From Prevotellaceae bacterium UBA1710 (GTDB taxonomy: Bacteria; Bacteroidota; Bacteroidia; Bacteroidales; Bacteroidaceae): a stretch of 17,357 bases of DNA. The notes beneath the pieces were generated by a model. The model was given only the letters and a program-made list of their open reading frames with translations, had not been told where the DNA came from and did no database searches. The stretch lies in contig DCJC01000024.1 in NCBI GenBank assembly GCA_002317355.1, forward strand, positions 1-17,357. Direction: 5' to 3'. Below are positions 1 through 6,955 of the stretch, one piece after another. A program made the translations under genes and the position numbers. Numbering within the stretch: position 1 is the stretch's first letter; each line of letters opens with the position of its first letter.

Positions 1-82
1 AGTTTAATTTATTTTTAGTTGTTATTTGTTGTTTTCTCTTTTTAGTTTTGTTGTTTTCTTCTTTTAGAAGGCACTATTTCTG

Positions 83-90
83 CAAAGGTA
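83..90 (-). promoter_or_regulatory. -7 box reading left out of the window
   Basis: On the minus strand TACCTTTG, with CTTG about 20 nt upstream (111-114), would drive a leftward gene whose start lies beyond position 1. Positions 1-82 hold only a T-rich leader. Confidence 0.45.
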
Positions 91-101
91 GTGTAAATTT
101 G

Positions 102-128
102 TAAAAACTCCAAGACGTAAGTCTTTTA
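102..128 (-). terminator. Weak terminator after the acid phosphatase gene
   Basis: AAGAC/GTCTT stem (112-116 with 121-125) and a run of five T on the minus strand (102-106), separated from the stem by a few bases. Short, so read-through is possible. Confidence 0.35.
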
Positions 129-149
129 TTTTAGATAATTTAATAAAGT

Positions 150-893
150 TTACTTGTTTAACTCCTTCCTTGCCTTTTCTATTGCTTTTAGAAAGCTCTT
201 CTCTGCGCATAGTCTTGCGAATGTTGCAGAGGCTGCAAAGCGAGCCGCATCTACGTCGCTCTGATAGTGGAAACCGACTATCGTTCTGCTTTGCCCGATC
301 TCATAGCCGACCTTCATGATTCCGTCAGCATACTCAGGGCAAACAGTTGTAAGAGTCAATGCTGCAATCCATGCTCTGACCGTATGTCCCGAAGGGTAAG
401 AGGTGAAATCTCCAGGGAACTCTTCCTGAGGAATTGGCGTATGTTCTCCGAAATGATGGAACGGACGACGCCTTGCATGTTTCATCTTCGCATTCTGCAC
501 ACTCTCGTTGCCAGCAAGCATAGCCCCTTTGATGAGCTCTGTCAGTTTCGGATTCTTCTCAGGCGTGAGCTTTCTGTTCATTGCTGCAGAGAATCTTTCG
601 AGAAAATATTCTATCGCATAACCTGCATCTGCAACGGCTGTATCTCCACGCAAGGTGCCACGAAGTGTCTTGCCAACCTCGTACAAACAACTGTCAGAAA
701 TGAATCTTGCATCGTTCTCGCTTGGAGGTGCAGGAAGAAAATTATATGCATCAGGAAGTGGCGCCGTACCTTCTTTCACGAACCTGATGATATTGTCCGT
801 GTGCGAAGCCTTGCTTTGCGTTGAGTCTTGTTGTGCCAATGCCGTTAAGGCGAAGGAACAGAATATGATAACTGCCAGATAGAATCTTATCAT
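150..893 (-). CDS. Class A (PhoN/PhoC-like) acid phosphatase, PAP2 superfamily, secreted
   Basis: The 247-residue product has a signal peptide (about residues 1-21, cleavage near ALAQ). It carries all three parts of the PAP2/acid phosphatase signature: K136-x6-R143-P144, P167-S-G-H170, and S202-R203-x5-H209-x3-D213. H170 and H209 would be the nucleophile and acid/base. Length and spacing match class A non-specific acid phosphatases, soluble periplasmic enzymes that release phosphate from organic monoesters. There are no internal membrane helices, which argues against a lipid-phosphate phosphatase of the membrane PAP2 type. It starts 3 bp after the glycosyltransferase stop codon, so the two are almost certainly co-transcribed. 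The true substrate is unknown; phosphate scavenging is the default inference, and a role in glycan precursor turnover is possible given the neighbour. Confidence 0.88.
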   Translation of the reverse strand: MIRFYLAVIIFCSFALTALAQQDSTQSKASHTDNIIRFVKEGTAPLPDAYNFLPAPPSENDARFISDSCLYEVGKTLRGTLRGDTAVADAGYAIEYFLERFSAAMNRKLTPEKNPKLTELIKGAMLAGNESVQNAKMKHARRRPFHHFGEHTPIPQEEFPGDFTSYPSGHTVRAWIAALTLTTVCPEYADGIMKVGYEIGQSRTIVGFHYQSDVDAARFAASATFARLCAEKSFLKAIEKARKELNK

Positions 894-896
894 GTT

Positions 897-1655
897 TTAC
901 CTTTTAAGAATGGCTCGCACCACAAACCAGAGGTGCATGCCGATAGTTGCAATTTTTCCGTAATGGTCGTTCATTACGTTGAATCTTTCCTTGAGCGAAG
1001 CACGATGGCTTTGTACTGACATTCCGCCTTCAAGATACGAGCTGAGAGTCATGTGTGTATTCCAAAGCGCAAGCCCTTGCTGTTCTGCCTCTTTCATTAT
1101 GCGGATACACCAATCCACATCTGCTGATAGCTTGTAGTCAAGATTGTATGGCACTTTTCTGGCAATGTCGGTTCTTGCATAGAACGATTGATGACATACC
1201 AACATTCCATGCTTGAAACTTCTCCACGATAGCTTCTCTGGAGGAGCAAGTCTTCGTTTCCTTAGGAAATTTCCATTCTCATCAACGATGTCTGTATTGC
1301 CATAGATAACTCCAGGAAGTTGTTTGCCTTTGAGTTGTTCGGCAACACTTGTCAATGTGTCTTCTTCTGCAAACTCATCACCTGCGTTTAGGAAAATGAT
1401 GTAATCGCCCTTGGCAAGTTGGATGCCCTTGTTCATGGCGTCATACAATCCCTTGTCGGGTTCGCTCTTCACTATGACTGGATATCGTGAATCGTAGGCG
1501 TAGGTCTGTGCCTTCTTTACCGTATCATCTTTTGAAACCCCATCGATTATGAAATGCTCTATGTGCGGATAAGACTGACTTCGCACGCTGTTCAGAGTGC
1601 GGTCAATGTACTTACTCGCGTTAAAGGTGCACGTTATGATGGTGAAGTTGATCAA
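897..1655 (-). CDS. Glycosyltransferase family 2
   Basis: A 252-residue protein with a GT-A fold start (TIITCTFNASKYIDRTLNSV, residues 5-24) and the nucleotide-sugar region EPDKGLYDAMNKGI (65-78) followed by GDYIIFLNAGDEF (83-95). The NAGD stretch takes the place of the metal-binding DxD. The later SADVDWCIR segment fits the acceptor/catalytic-base region. Family members transfer a sugar from a nucleotide-sugar to surface polysaccharide or glycolipid precursors at the inner face of the membrane. Sugar and acceptor cannot be told from sequence. The C-terminal hydrophobic segment (IGMHLWFVVRAIL) could be a membrane-associating helix. It lies in an operon with the downstream phosphatase and follows nadD after a 58-bp gap that holds a possible promoter. 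Confidence 0.88.
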   Translation of the reverse strand: MINFTIITCTFNASKYIDRTLNSVRSQSYPHIEHFIIDGVSKDDTVKKAQTYAYDSRYPVIVKSEPDKGLYDAMNKGIQLAKGDYIIFLNAGDEFAEEDTLTSVAEQLKGKQLPGVIYGNTDIVDENGNFLRKRRLAPPEKLSWRSFKHGMLVCHQSFYARTDIARKVPYNLDYKLSADVDWCIRIMKEAEQQGLALWNTHMTLSSYLEGGMSVQSHRASLKERFNVMNDHYGKIATIGMHLWFVVRAILKR

Positions 1656-1672
1656 GATATTCTATTTTGGTG

Positions 1673-1680
1673 CGAAGTTA
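1673..1680 (-). promoter_or_regulatory. Possible promoter for the glycosyltransferase-phosphatase pair
   Basis: On the minus strand TAACTTCG (one base off TAnnTTTG) lies 17 bp before the glycosyltransferase start, with CTTG about 20 nt further upstream. This may add transcription independent of nadD. Confidence 0.35.
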
Positions 1681-1713
1681 CATATTTTTTCTCGGCTTTG
1701 CAAGAAAATGTGC

Positions 1714-2310
1714 CTATTTTCTATAGTGTCCCTTTTCGGATATTATTCTTGCAACCTGCTGTGGAACGTATGCTGAAATATCTTCGCCTTTGCCTATCAT
1801 CTCCCTTAGCATCGTACTTGTGATGTTTATCTTTGGAGTGTGGATGAGGTGTACGTTCTCAGGAAGCGTTGTTTCGTCAAAGTCCGATTCCTCACGAGGA
1901 TAGACATAGATCTGGTGCTTAGCAAGAATTTCCTCATTATGTGCCCAACGAGGAAAGGCTACCCAGTTATCGCCTCCTATGACAAGGCAGAATTCATGCT
2001 GTGGAAAATCCTTGCCGAGTGCCTCTAACGTCTTCCATGTGAAAGAAGGTCGCTCGAGATGAAACTCATAGTCGCTTGCCTTTAGGCAAACATTTTCATT
2101 TCCAGAATAAGGCAAGGCGTCAAGAGCCATTTTTACCATCTCATAGCGTTCGTTCTCTCCAAGAAGTCCATTAGCCTGCTTGAGAGGATTGTGAGGCGAA
2201 ACCATGAACCACACCTCATCGAGATTCGCTTGCTCGCAGATAGTGCTTGCAAGAGCTATGTGTGCGTTGTGGATTGGGTTGAAACTTCCCCCGAAAAGAC
2301 CTATTCTCAT
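1714..2310 (-). CDS. nadD: Nicotinate-nucleotide adenylyltransferase
   Basis: A 198-residue cytoplasmic enzyme that adenylates nicotinate mononucleotide with ATP to give deamido-NAD in NAD synthesis. The N-terminus MRIGLFGGSFNPIHNAH contains the nucleotidyltransferase GG(S/T)F-(N/D)PIH-xxH motif, with H14 and H17 as the ATP-phosphate-binding pair. GGDNWVAFPRW (112-122) is the family's nucleotide-recognition loop. ITSTMLR (163-169) is the C-terminal (S/T)STxxR signature. Length is normal. The yicC-gmk-nadD order is common in Bacteroidetes. The 253-bp gap from gmk is unusually long for such an operon and is filled by a hairpin and an 11-bp-period repeat array. Confidence 0.95.
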   Translation of the reverse strand: MRIGLFGGSFNPIHNAHIALASTICEQANLDEVWFMVSPHNPLKQANGLLGENERYEMVKMALDALPYSGNENVCLKASDYEFHLERPSFTWKTLEALGKDFPQHEFCLVIGGDNWVAFPRWAHNEEILAKHQIYVYPREESDFDETTLPENVHLIHTPKINITSTMLREMIGKGEDISAYVPQQVARIISEKGHYRK

Positions 2311-2358
2311 CTGATGGTTGGTTATGATTGGTATTTGCTCCCGTAGTGAAAAGGGAGT

Positions 2359-2414
2359 AAACTCAGTGAAGGTCTGCTTTTTGTTCGCTTATGGAACGGA
2401 GCTTCACTGAGTTT
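2359..2414. repeat. Perfect 13-bp inverted repeat in the gmk-nadD gap
   Basis: AAACTCAGTGAAG at 2359-2371 and its exact complement at 2402-2414 enclose a 30-nt loop. No T-tract follows on either side, so it is not a standard terminator; an RNA stability element or attenuator is possible. It abuts the 11-bp-period array. Confidence 0.7.
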
Positions 2415-2416
2415 AG

Positions 2417-2548
2417 TTGGGAGTCACAACGGACTTACATCGGAGTTACATTGGACTTACAACGGGCCTACATTGGTGTCAACTTAGGTAAGAGTTACGT
2501 AAGACTTAGGTAAGACTCACGTAAGAGTTACGTAAGACTCAAATAAGA
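2417..2548. repeat. Degenerate tandem array, 12 units of 11 bp
   Basis: Twelve 11-bp units stay in exact phase. The first block drifts around AACGGACTTAC, ATCGGAGTTAC, ATTGGACTTAC. The second block is GTTACGTAAGA, CTTAGGTAAGA, CTCACGTAAGA. Two units (GTTACGTAAGA and CTTAGGTAAGA) each occur twice. It fills the spacer between gmk and nadD and has no coding potential, since 11 is not a multiple of three and stops occur. Confidence 0.85.
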
Positions 2549-2563
2549 TGATTATACATCGAC

Positions 2564-3139
2564 TTATTTCCCGAGGAATCCGCTTATTGTCTTGAGCGCA
2601 TCTGCCTTTGCTGTGTCGAGGTCGTCGTTTACGATTATGACATCAAACTTAGGTGCGTAGGTGAGCTCTTCTTCAGCCTTTGCAAGACGCTGTTCTATTA
2701 CCTCTGGAGCATCGGTAGCACGACCTTCAAGACGACGGCGAAGCTCTTCAACTGAAGGTGGCTGAATAAATACGCTAAGTGCCTCGCTACCAAAGATTTT
2801 CTTCAGGTTGCAGCCTCCCTTTACGTCAACGTCGAAAACCACGTTTTCACCATTGTTGATCTGGTTCTCAACCTGTGACTTGAGAGTGCCGTAGAAACGG
2901 TCGGTATAAACCTCTTCGTACTCTACGAAAGCATCTTCTGCAATCTTTGCCTTGAACTCTTCCGGAGTAAGGAAGAAATACTCTACACCGTTCTTCTCGG
3001 TACCACGAGGAGCACGTGTTGTGCAAGAGATGCTGAAGTGCATATTGAGTTCAGGATGCTCCTGCATGAGAAAGTTCACGATAGTTGACTTTCCCGAACC
3101 GCTTGGAGCGCTGAATATGAGTAGTTTGCCTTTTGCCAT
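2564..3139 (-). CDS. gmk: Guanylate kinase
   Basis: A 191-residue cytoplasmic enzyme converting GMP and ATP to GDP and ADP. The P-loop is at residues 11-18 (APSGSGKS), the GMP-binding region follows with SCTTRAPRGTEKNGVEYFF (about 38-56), and VVFDVDVKGG (about 100-109) is the conserved central strand. RRLEGRATDAPEVIEQRL is the lid segment with its arginines. Full length, with no oddity inside the gene. It lies 124 bp downstream of yicC in the same direction; that gap contains an AT-rich palindrome also found between dxr and rseP. Confidence 0.96.
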   Translation of the reverse strand: MAKGKLLIFSAPSGSGKSTIVNFLMQEHPELNMHFSISCTTRAPRGTEKNGVEYFFLTPEEFKAKIAEDAFVEYEEVYTDRFYGTLKSQVENQINNGENVVFDVDVKGGCNLKKIFGSEALSVFIQPPSVEELRRRLEGRATDAPEVIEQRLAKAEEELTYAPKFDVIIVNDDLDTAKADALKTISGFLGK

Positions 3140-3144
3140 GTGGA

Positions 3145-3258
3145 AATGAAAAATGATTAAATGAAAAATGAAAAATACAGATTAGAACTTTTATAACAGG
3201 TTTACCCTAAGTCGTGGTTACTTGTATTTCCTCATTTTTCACTTTTAATTTTTATTAT
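3145..3258. repeat. AT-rich palindromic element between yicC and gmk
   Basis: The arm at 3162-3179 (TGAAAAATGAAAAATACA) pairs with 3223-3241 with one indel and one mismatch, and weaker pairing extends outward. A related element lies between dxr and rseP, sharing AAAAATACAGATT in the left arm and TTGTATTT in the right arm. Confidence 0.6.
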
Positions 3259-3263
3259 TTGTC

Positions 3264-4151
3264 TTACATCGCGTTGAGCACCTGCTCCTTGATCTGCTCG
3301 AGTTCGTCCTTCATCTTAACGACGATATTCTGCATCTCAGCCTGGTTGCTCTTAGAGCCAGTTGTATTGATCTCACGACCCATTTCCTGGGCGATGAAAC
3401 CAAGCTTCTTGCCCTGGCCGCCCTCTTCCTCTGCCATAGTCTCACGGAAGTAGTTGAGGTGGTTAGCGAGACGCTGCTTCTCCTCAGAGATGTCGAGCTT
3501 CTCGATGTAGTAGATAAGCTCCTGCTCAAGACGATTCTTGTCGTAGTCGATTTCAGGAATCTGCTTCAAACCATCAATGATACGCTGACGAATCTTCTCT
3601 ACGCGTGAAGTCTCGTAAGGCTCGATGCTCTTCATGAGAGCCTCGATATTGTCAATCTTCTCGTTGAACTTCTTAGCCAGAGCCTCACCTTCCTGACGAC
3701 GGAAAGCAACGAGCGCATCGAGCGCTTCCTCGATAGCCTGACGAGCAACAGCCCACTCTTCATCAGAAAGAGTCTCAGTCTGGTCTTGCTTTGCGAGAAT
3801 GTCAGGCATGCGCATGATAGTAGGCATGAGTTCTGCCATAGAAGGAGCCTTCTCGTTTACTGCTTCTGCGAGGTCTGAAAGTTGCTTGTAGTAATTCTTA
3901 GCAAGTTCAATATTGATAGATGCTGCATCTGTAGCTTCGTCCTTCTCAATCCAGATAGAAAAGTCCACTTTTCCGCGGATCACTTTCTGCTGGATCATCT
4001 GTCGCATCTCCATTTCCTTCTCGCGATAGAGAGGTGCGATGCGAGTTGAAAGGTCGAGAGCCTTGCTGTTGAGAGATTTTATCTCAACATTGATTTTTTT
4101 GTCTTGAAAAGTGGCTATAGACTTGCCATAGCCGGTCATTGAGAGTATCAT
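3264..4151 (-). CDS. yicC: YicC family endoribonuclease
   Basis: A 295-residue protein beginning ILSMTGYGKS, the hallmark YicC N-terminus (domain about residues 1-155). It ends in the DUF1732 domain (about 210-295) with FIAQEMGREINTTGSKSN just before the C-terminus. In Escherichia coli, YicC is an RNA endonuclease linked to small-RNA turnover; the role in Bacteroidetes is assumed by homology. The middle of the protein is rich in charged heptad-like helix, as in the family. This is the first gene of the leftward cluster. The start codon lies 26 bp from a good TAnnTTTG box on the minus strand. Confidence 0.93.
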   Translation of the reverse strand: MILSMTGYGKSIATFQDKKINVEIKSLNSKALDLSTRIAPLYREKEMEMRQMIQQKVIRGKVDFSIWIEKDEATDAASINIELAKNYYKQLSDLAEAVNEKAPSMAELMPTIMRMPDILAKQDQTETLSDEEWAVARQAIEEALDALVAFRRQEGEALAKKFNEKIDNIEALMKSIEPYETSRVEKIRQRIIDGLKQIPEIDYDKNRLEQELIYYIEKLDISEEKQRLANHLNYFRETMAEEEGGQGKKLGFIAQEMGREINTTGSKSNQAEMQNIVVKMKDELEQIKEQVLNAM

Positions 4152-4177
4152 TTGATTACTTTTACGTTAAATTTCTG

Positions 4178-4185
4178 CAAAAGTA
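4178..4185 (-). promoter_or_regulatory. yicC -7 box
   Basis: On the minus strand TACTTTTG stands 26 bp before the yicC start codon. It lies within 25 bp of the divergent tsaB box, so the two polymerase sites overlap and may compete. Confidence 0.5.
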
Positions 4186-4208
4186 CAAAAAATTACGGGA
4201 AAAATGAG

Positions 4209-4216
4209 TATATTTG
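4209..4216 (+). promoter_or_regulatory. tsaB -7 box
   Basis: TATATTTG lies 27 bp before the tsaB start at 4243 and downstream of the rejected ATG at 4204. No good -33 element is seen. It starts the rightward housekeeping cluster. Confidence 0.5.
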
Positions 4217-4242
4217 CACATTATTTTTTAAGCAATACGAAA

Positions 4243-4938
4243 ATGTCGTGCATTTTACATATAGAAACGAGCACAAATGTGTGTTCTGTGGCAGTTAGCC
4301 ACGACGGAACCGTCATCTTCGAGAAAGAGGATTTCAGCGGTCCGAATCATGCCGAGCAACTTGGTGTCTATGTTGATGAAGCGCTCAGTTTTATCGACCA
4401 GAGTCTTGTGCCGCTCGATGCTGTTGCCGTGAGTGCCGGACCTGGTTCGTACACGGGTTTGAGAATCGGTGTCTCTATGGCAAAGGGCATCTGCTACGGA
4501 CGAGATGCAAAGCTCATTTCAATTCCAACTCTTGAGTTGATGTGTGTGCCTGTTCTTCTTCGTGAACTCGTTTGCGAGGAGCCTGAACCTCTGCTCTGCC
4601 CGATGCTTGATGCTCGTCGTATGGAGGTTTATGCCGGACTCTGGAGCCGTGCCTTGAAGCCTGTTCGTGAGATTGGTGCTGACATCGTGACTGCCGAGAC
4701 ATATAAGGAATTCCTTGACAAGCAGCCAGTGTATTTCTTCGGAAATGGTGCTGCTAAGTGCATGGAGACAATCAATCATCCTAATGCTCATCTTATTGAA
4801 GAGATCTATCCATTGGCTAAGTACATGATGCCATTGGCAGAGCGTAAGTTCAATAATGGCATTTTTGAGGATGTGGCATATTTCACCCCTTCTTACCTGA
4901 AGGATTATGTGGCAAAGCTTCCAAAGAAGCTGCTGTAA
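4243..4938 (+). CDS. tsaB: tRNA t6A biosynthesis protein TsaB
   Basis: A 231-residue protein of the ASKHA/M22 family that partners TsaD (with TsaE) in making N6-threonylcarbamoyladenosine at position 37 of ANN-decoding tRNAs. The start ILHIETSTNVCSVAV is the typical nucleotide-binding strand of TsaB, and VSAGPGSYTGLRIGVSMAKG is the signature loop. An upstream ATG at 4204 is in frame but was rejected: it would add 13 residues not found in the family, and a TAnnTTTG promoter box (4209-4216) lies downstream of it, so that ATG should not be in the transcript. First gene of the rightward cluster, 25 bp before the DUF4290 gene. Confidence 0.93.
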   Translation: MSCILHIETSTNVCSVAVSHDGTVIFEKEDFSGPNHAEQLGVYVDEALSFIDQSLVPLDAVAVSAGPGSYTGLRIGVSMAKGICYGRDAKLISIPTLELMCVPVLLRELVCEEPEPLLCPMLDARRMEVYAGLWSRALKPVREIGADIVTAETYKEFLDKQPVYFFGNGAAKCMETINHPNAHLIEEIYPLAKYMMPLAERKFNNGIFEDVAYFTPSYLKDYVAKLPKKLL

Positions 4939-4963
4939 ACTTGAAACAATTTAAGAATAAGAT

Positions 4964-5569
4964 ATGGATATCGAAGGACTTGACTATAATACCCAGCGTG
5001 AGAGAATTAAGCTCAACGAGTATGGTCGTGAGATTCAGCAGATGGTAGATTATTGTGTCGCTATTCCTGACAGGGAAGAGCGTCAGGTGTGTGCTGAGGC
5101 TATCATCGACACTATGCGTAAGATGAACCCAAGCGAGCAGAATATCAACGAGCGTATGCAGACACTATGGGATCATCTGGCATTGATGAGCGATTTCAAA
5201 CTGGATATTGACTATCCTGTGGAGATTACTTCCGCAGAACAGTTGGCTTCAAAGCCAGAGCCTATTGAATACCCGCACACCAGAATCCCTGTTCGCCACT
5301 ATGGCAGAGCCTTGTTTGAGATTTTCGAGACTCTCAAGACAATGGAGCCAGGTGAAGAGCGTGATACTCTCGTTCGCATGACAGCCAACCAGATGAAGCG
5401 TTGTCTTCTGCTTTGGGGACATGGCAATGGCGATGACGAGAAGGTGGCAGATGATCTCGCTCGCTTTACAGATGGCATTATCCAGTTGGATCTGGATAGT
5501 TTCCGCTTTGATAAGATCGATGTGCAGAGTATTGCCGCTCAGGCTAACAAGAAGAAAAAGAAAAAGTAA
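4964..5569 (+). CDS. DUF4290 family protein of unknown function
   Basis: A 201-residue soluble protein with no signal peptide or membrane segment. Its N-terminus (GLDYNTQRERIKLNEYGREI) matches my memory of DUF4290, a Bacteroidetes family that sits immediately upstream of murA. The sequence is helical and charged, with a tail of seven lysines in the last eight residues. Placement between tsaB (25 bp upstream) and murA (6 bp downstream) implies translation from the same message. Conserved linkage to murA suggests a link to envelope growth or its regulation, but that is inference; no catalytic motif is visible. Confidence 0.85.
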   Translation: MDIEGLDYNTQRERIKLNEYGREIQQMVDYCVAIPDREERQVCAEAIIDTMRKMNPSEQNINERMQTLWDHLALMSDFKLDIDYPVEITSAEQLASKPEPIEYPHTRIPVRHYGRALFEIFETLKTMEPGEERDTLVRMTANQMKRCLLLWGHGNGDDEKVADDLARFTDGIIQLDLDSFRFDKIDVQSIAAQANKKKKKK

Positions 5570-5575
5570 CCCGGT

Positions 5576-6880
5576 ATGGAAGCATTCCTCATTGAAGGCG
5601 GGCATCCGCTTCGTGGTACAATCGTTCCTCAGGGCGCCAAGAACGAGGCGCTCCAGGTTATCTGTGCCACTCTTCTCACCGACGAGGAGGTCGTGATAAA
5701 GAATATTCCTGATATTCTCGACGTCAATAATCTCATCAAGTTATTGATGGATATTGGCGTGAAGGTTCGTAAACTGGGTAAGGGAGAATATAGTTTTCAG
5801 GCCGACGAACTCAAGCTCGACTATCTCAGTAGCGATGAGTTTGTGCAGAAGTGTGCTGCCTTGCGTGGCTCTGTACTTATGATCGGTCCGCTGCTCGGTC
5901 GTTTCGGTCGTGCTACCGTAGCAAAGCCAGGTGGCGATAAGATCGGTCGTCGTCGTCTCGACACCCACTTCCTCGGTTTCCATAAGCTTGGAGCTGACTA
6001 TAGTCGTGTGGTTGGTCGTGATGTGTATGAACTCAAGGCTGAAACCCTCAAGGGCTGCTATATGTTGCTCGACGAGGCTTCGGTAACAGGTACTGCCAAT
6101 ATCATTATGGCTGCTGTTATGGCTGAGGGTACAACGACAATCTATAATGCTGCCTGTGAGCCTTATCTCCAGCAGCTCTGCCACATGCTCAACCGTATGG
6201 GTGCAAAGATTTCGGGCATAGCATCCAATCTTCTCACTATCGAGGGCGTGAAGACACTCGGTGGTACAGAGCATAAGCTTCTGCCTGATATGATTGAGGT
6301 CGGTTCATTTATTGCGATGGCTGCAATGGTGGGCGATGGCATCACAATCAAGGATGCATCGGTTGAGAATCTCGGTATCATACCAGATGCCTTCCGTCGT
6401 CTTGGCATTCAGATTGAGGTGGATGGTGATGATCTCATCATTCCTCGTCATGATCACTATGAGATTGACTCTTTCATCGATGGCACAATCATGACACTTG
6501 CTGATGCTCCATGGCCGGGATTGACACCTGACCTCCTCAGCGTGCTTCTCGTTGTTGCTACTCAGGCAAAGGGTAGTGTGCTGTTCCATCAGAAGATGTT
6601 CGAGAGTCGTTTGTTCTTCGTGGATAAGCTCATCGACATGGGTGCTCAGATTATTCTCTGCGATCCACATCGTGCCGTAGTCGTTGGTCATGACCATCAG
6701 ATGCGACTTCGTGCAGGAAGAATGTCAAGTCCGGATATCCGTGCTGGTATTGCTCTGCTTATCGCTGCCCTTAGTGCAGATGGTACATCGCAGATCAATA
6801 ATATCGCTCAGATAGACCGTGGCTATGAGAATATCGAAGGTCGTCTTAATGCACTTGGTGCAAAGATAAGTAGAATATAG
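5576..6880 (+). CDS. murA: UDP-N-acetylglucosamine 1-carboxyvinyltransferase (Asp-type MurA)
   Basis: A 434-residue cytoplasmic enzyme that transfers enolpyruvate from PEP to UDP-GlcNAc, the first committed step of peptidoglycan synthesis. Visible residues: K22 in GAKNEAL (substrate-binding Lys), PGGDKIGRRRLDTH at 118-131, a conserved Asp in GLTPDLL, and SPDIRAGIALLIAAL plus IDRGYENIE near the C-terminus. The loop residue that is the reactive Cys115 in the E. coli enzyme (PGGC) is Asp121 here (PGGD). That exchange is known from naturally fosfomycin-insensitive MurA enzymes such as those of Mycobacterium and Chlamydia. The gene follows the DUF4290 gene by 6 bp and is followed by a palindromic repeat that begins at its stop codon. 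Confidence 0.96.
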   Translation: MEAFLIEGGHPLRGTIVPQGAKNEALQVICATLLTDEEVVIKNIPDILDVNNLIKLLMDIGVKVRKLGKGEYSFQADELKLDYLSSDEFVQKCAALRGSVLMIGPLLGRFGRATVAKPGGDKIGRRRLDTHFLGFHKLGADYSRVVGRDVYELKAETLKGCYMLLDEASVTGTANIIMAAVMAEGTTTIYNAACEPYLQQLCHMLNRMGAKISGIASNLLTIEGVKTLGGTEHKLLPDMIEVGSFIAMAAMVGDGITIKDASVENLGIIPDAFRRLGIQIEVDGDDLIIPRHDHYEIDSFIDGTIMTLADAPWPGLTPDLLSVLLVVATQAKGSVLFHQKMFESRLFFVDKLIDMGAQIILCDPHRAVVVGHDHQMRLRAGRMSSPDIRAGIALLIAALSADGTSQINNIAQIDRGYENIEGRLNALGAKISRI

Positions 6881-6913
6881 ACCCACCCCCACCCCCTCCC
6901 ATAGAGGGAGGGG
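6879..6913 (+). repeat. C/G-rich palindromic repeat, copy 1 (after murA)
   Basis: AGACCCACCCCC (6879-6890) is followed by a perfect hairpin CCCCTCCC-ATAGA-GGGAGGGG (6893-6913). It begins inside the murA stop codon. It is the same element as copy 2 in reverse orientation. Confidence 0.85.
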
Positions 6914-6955
6914 AATGGATAGTAATACTAAATTAAGGTTTTTGTAACCAAATTA

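Noticed and set aside
267..824. Rightward open frame (185 codons) opposite the acid phosphatase.
   Set aside because: The opposite strand encodes a full phosphatase with signal peptide and all catalytic motifs; this frame has no family features.
2417..2548. CRISPR array.
   Set aside because: Units are 11 bp with no spacers and no cas genes nearby; it is a simple degenerate tandem array.
4204..4242. Longer tsaB N-terminus (13 extra residues).
   Set aside because: The promoter box lies inside this stretch and the family N-terminus begins at the ATG at 4243.
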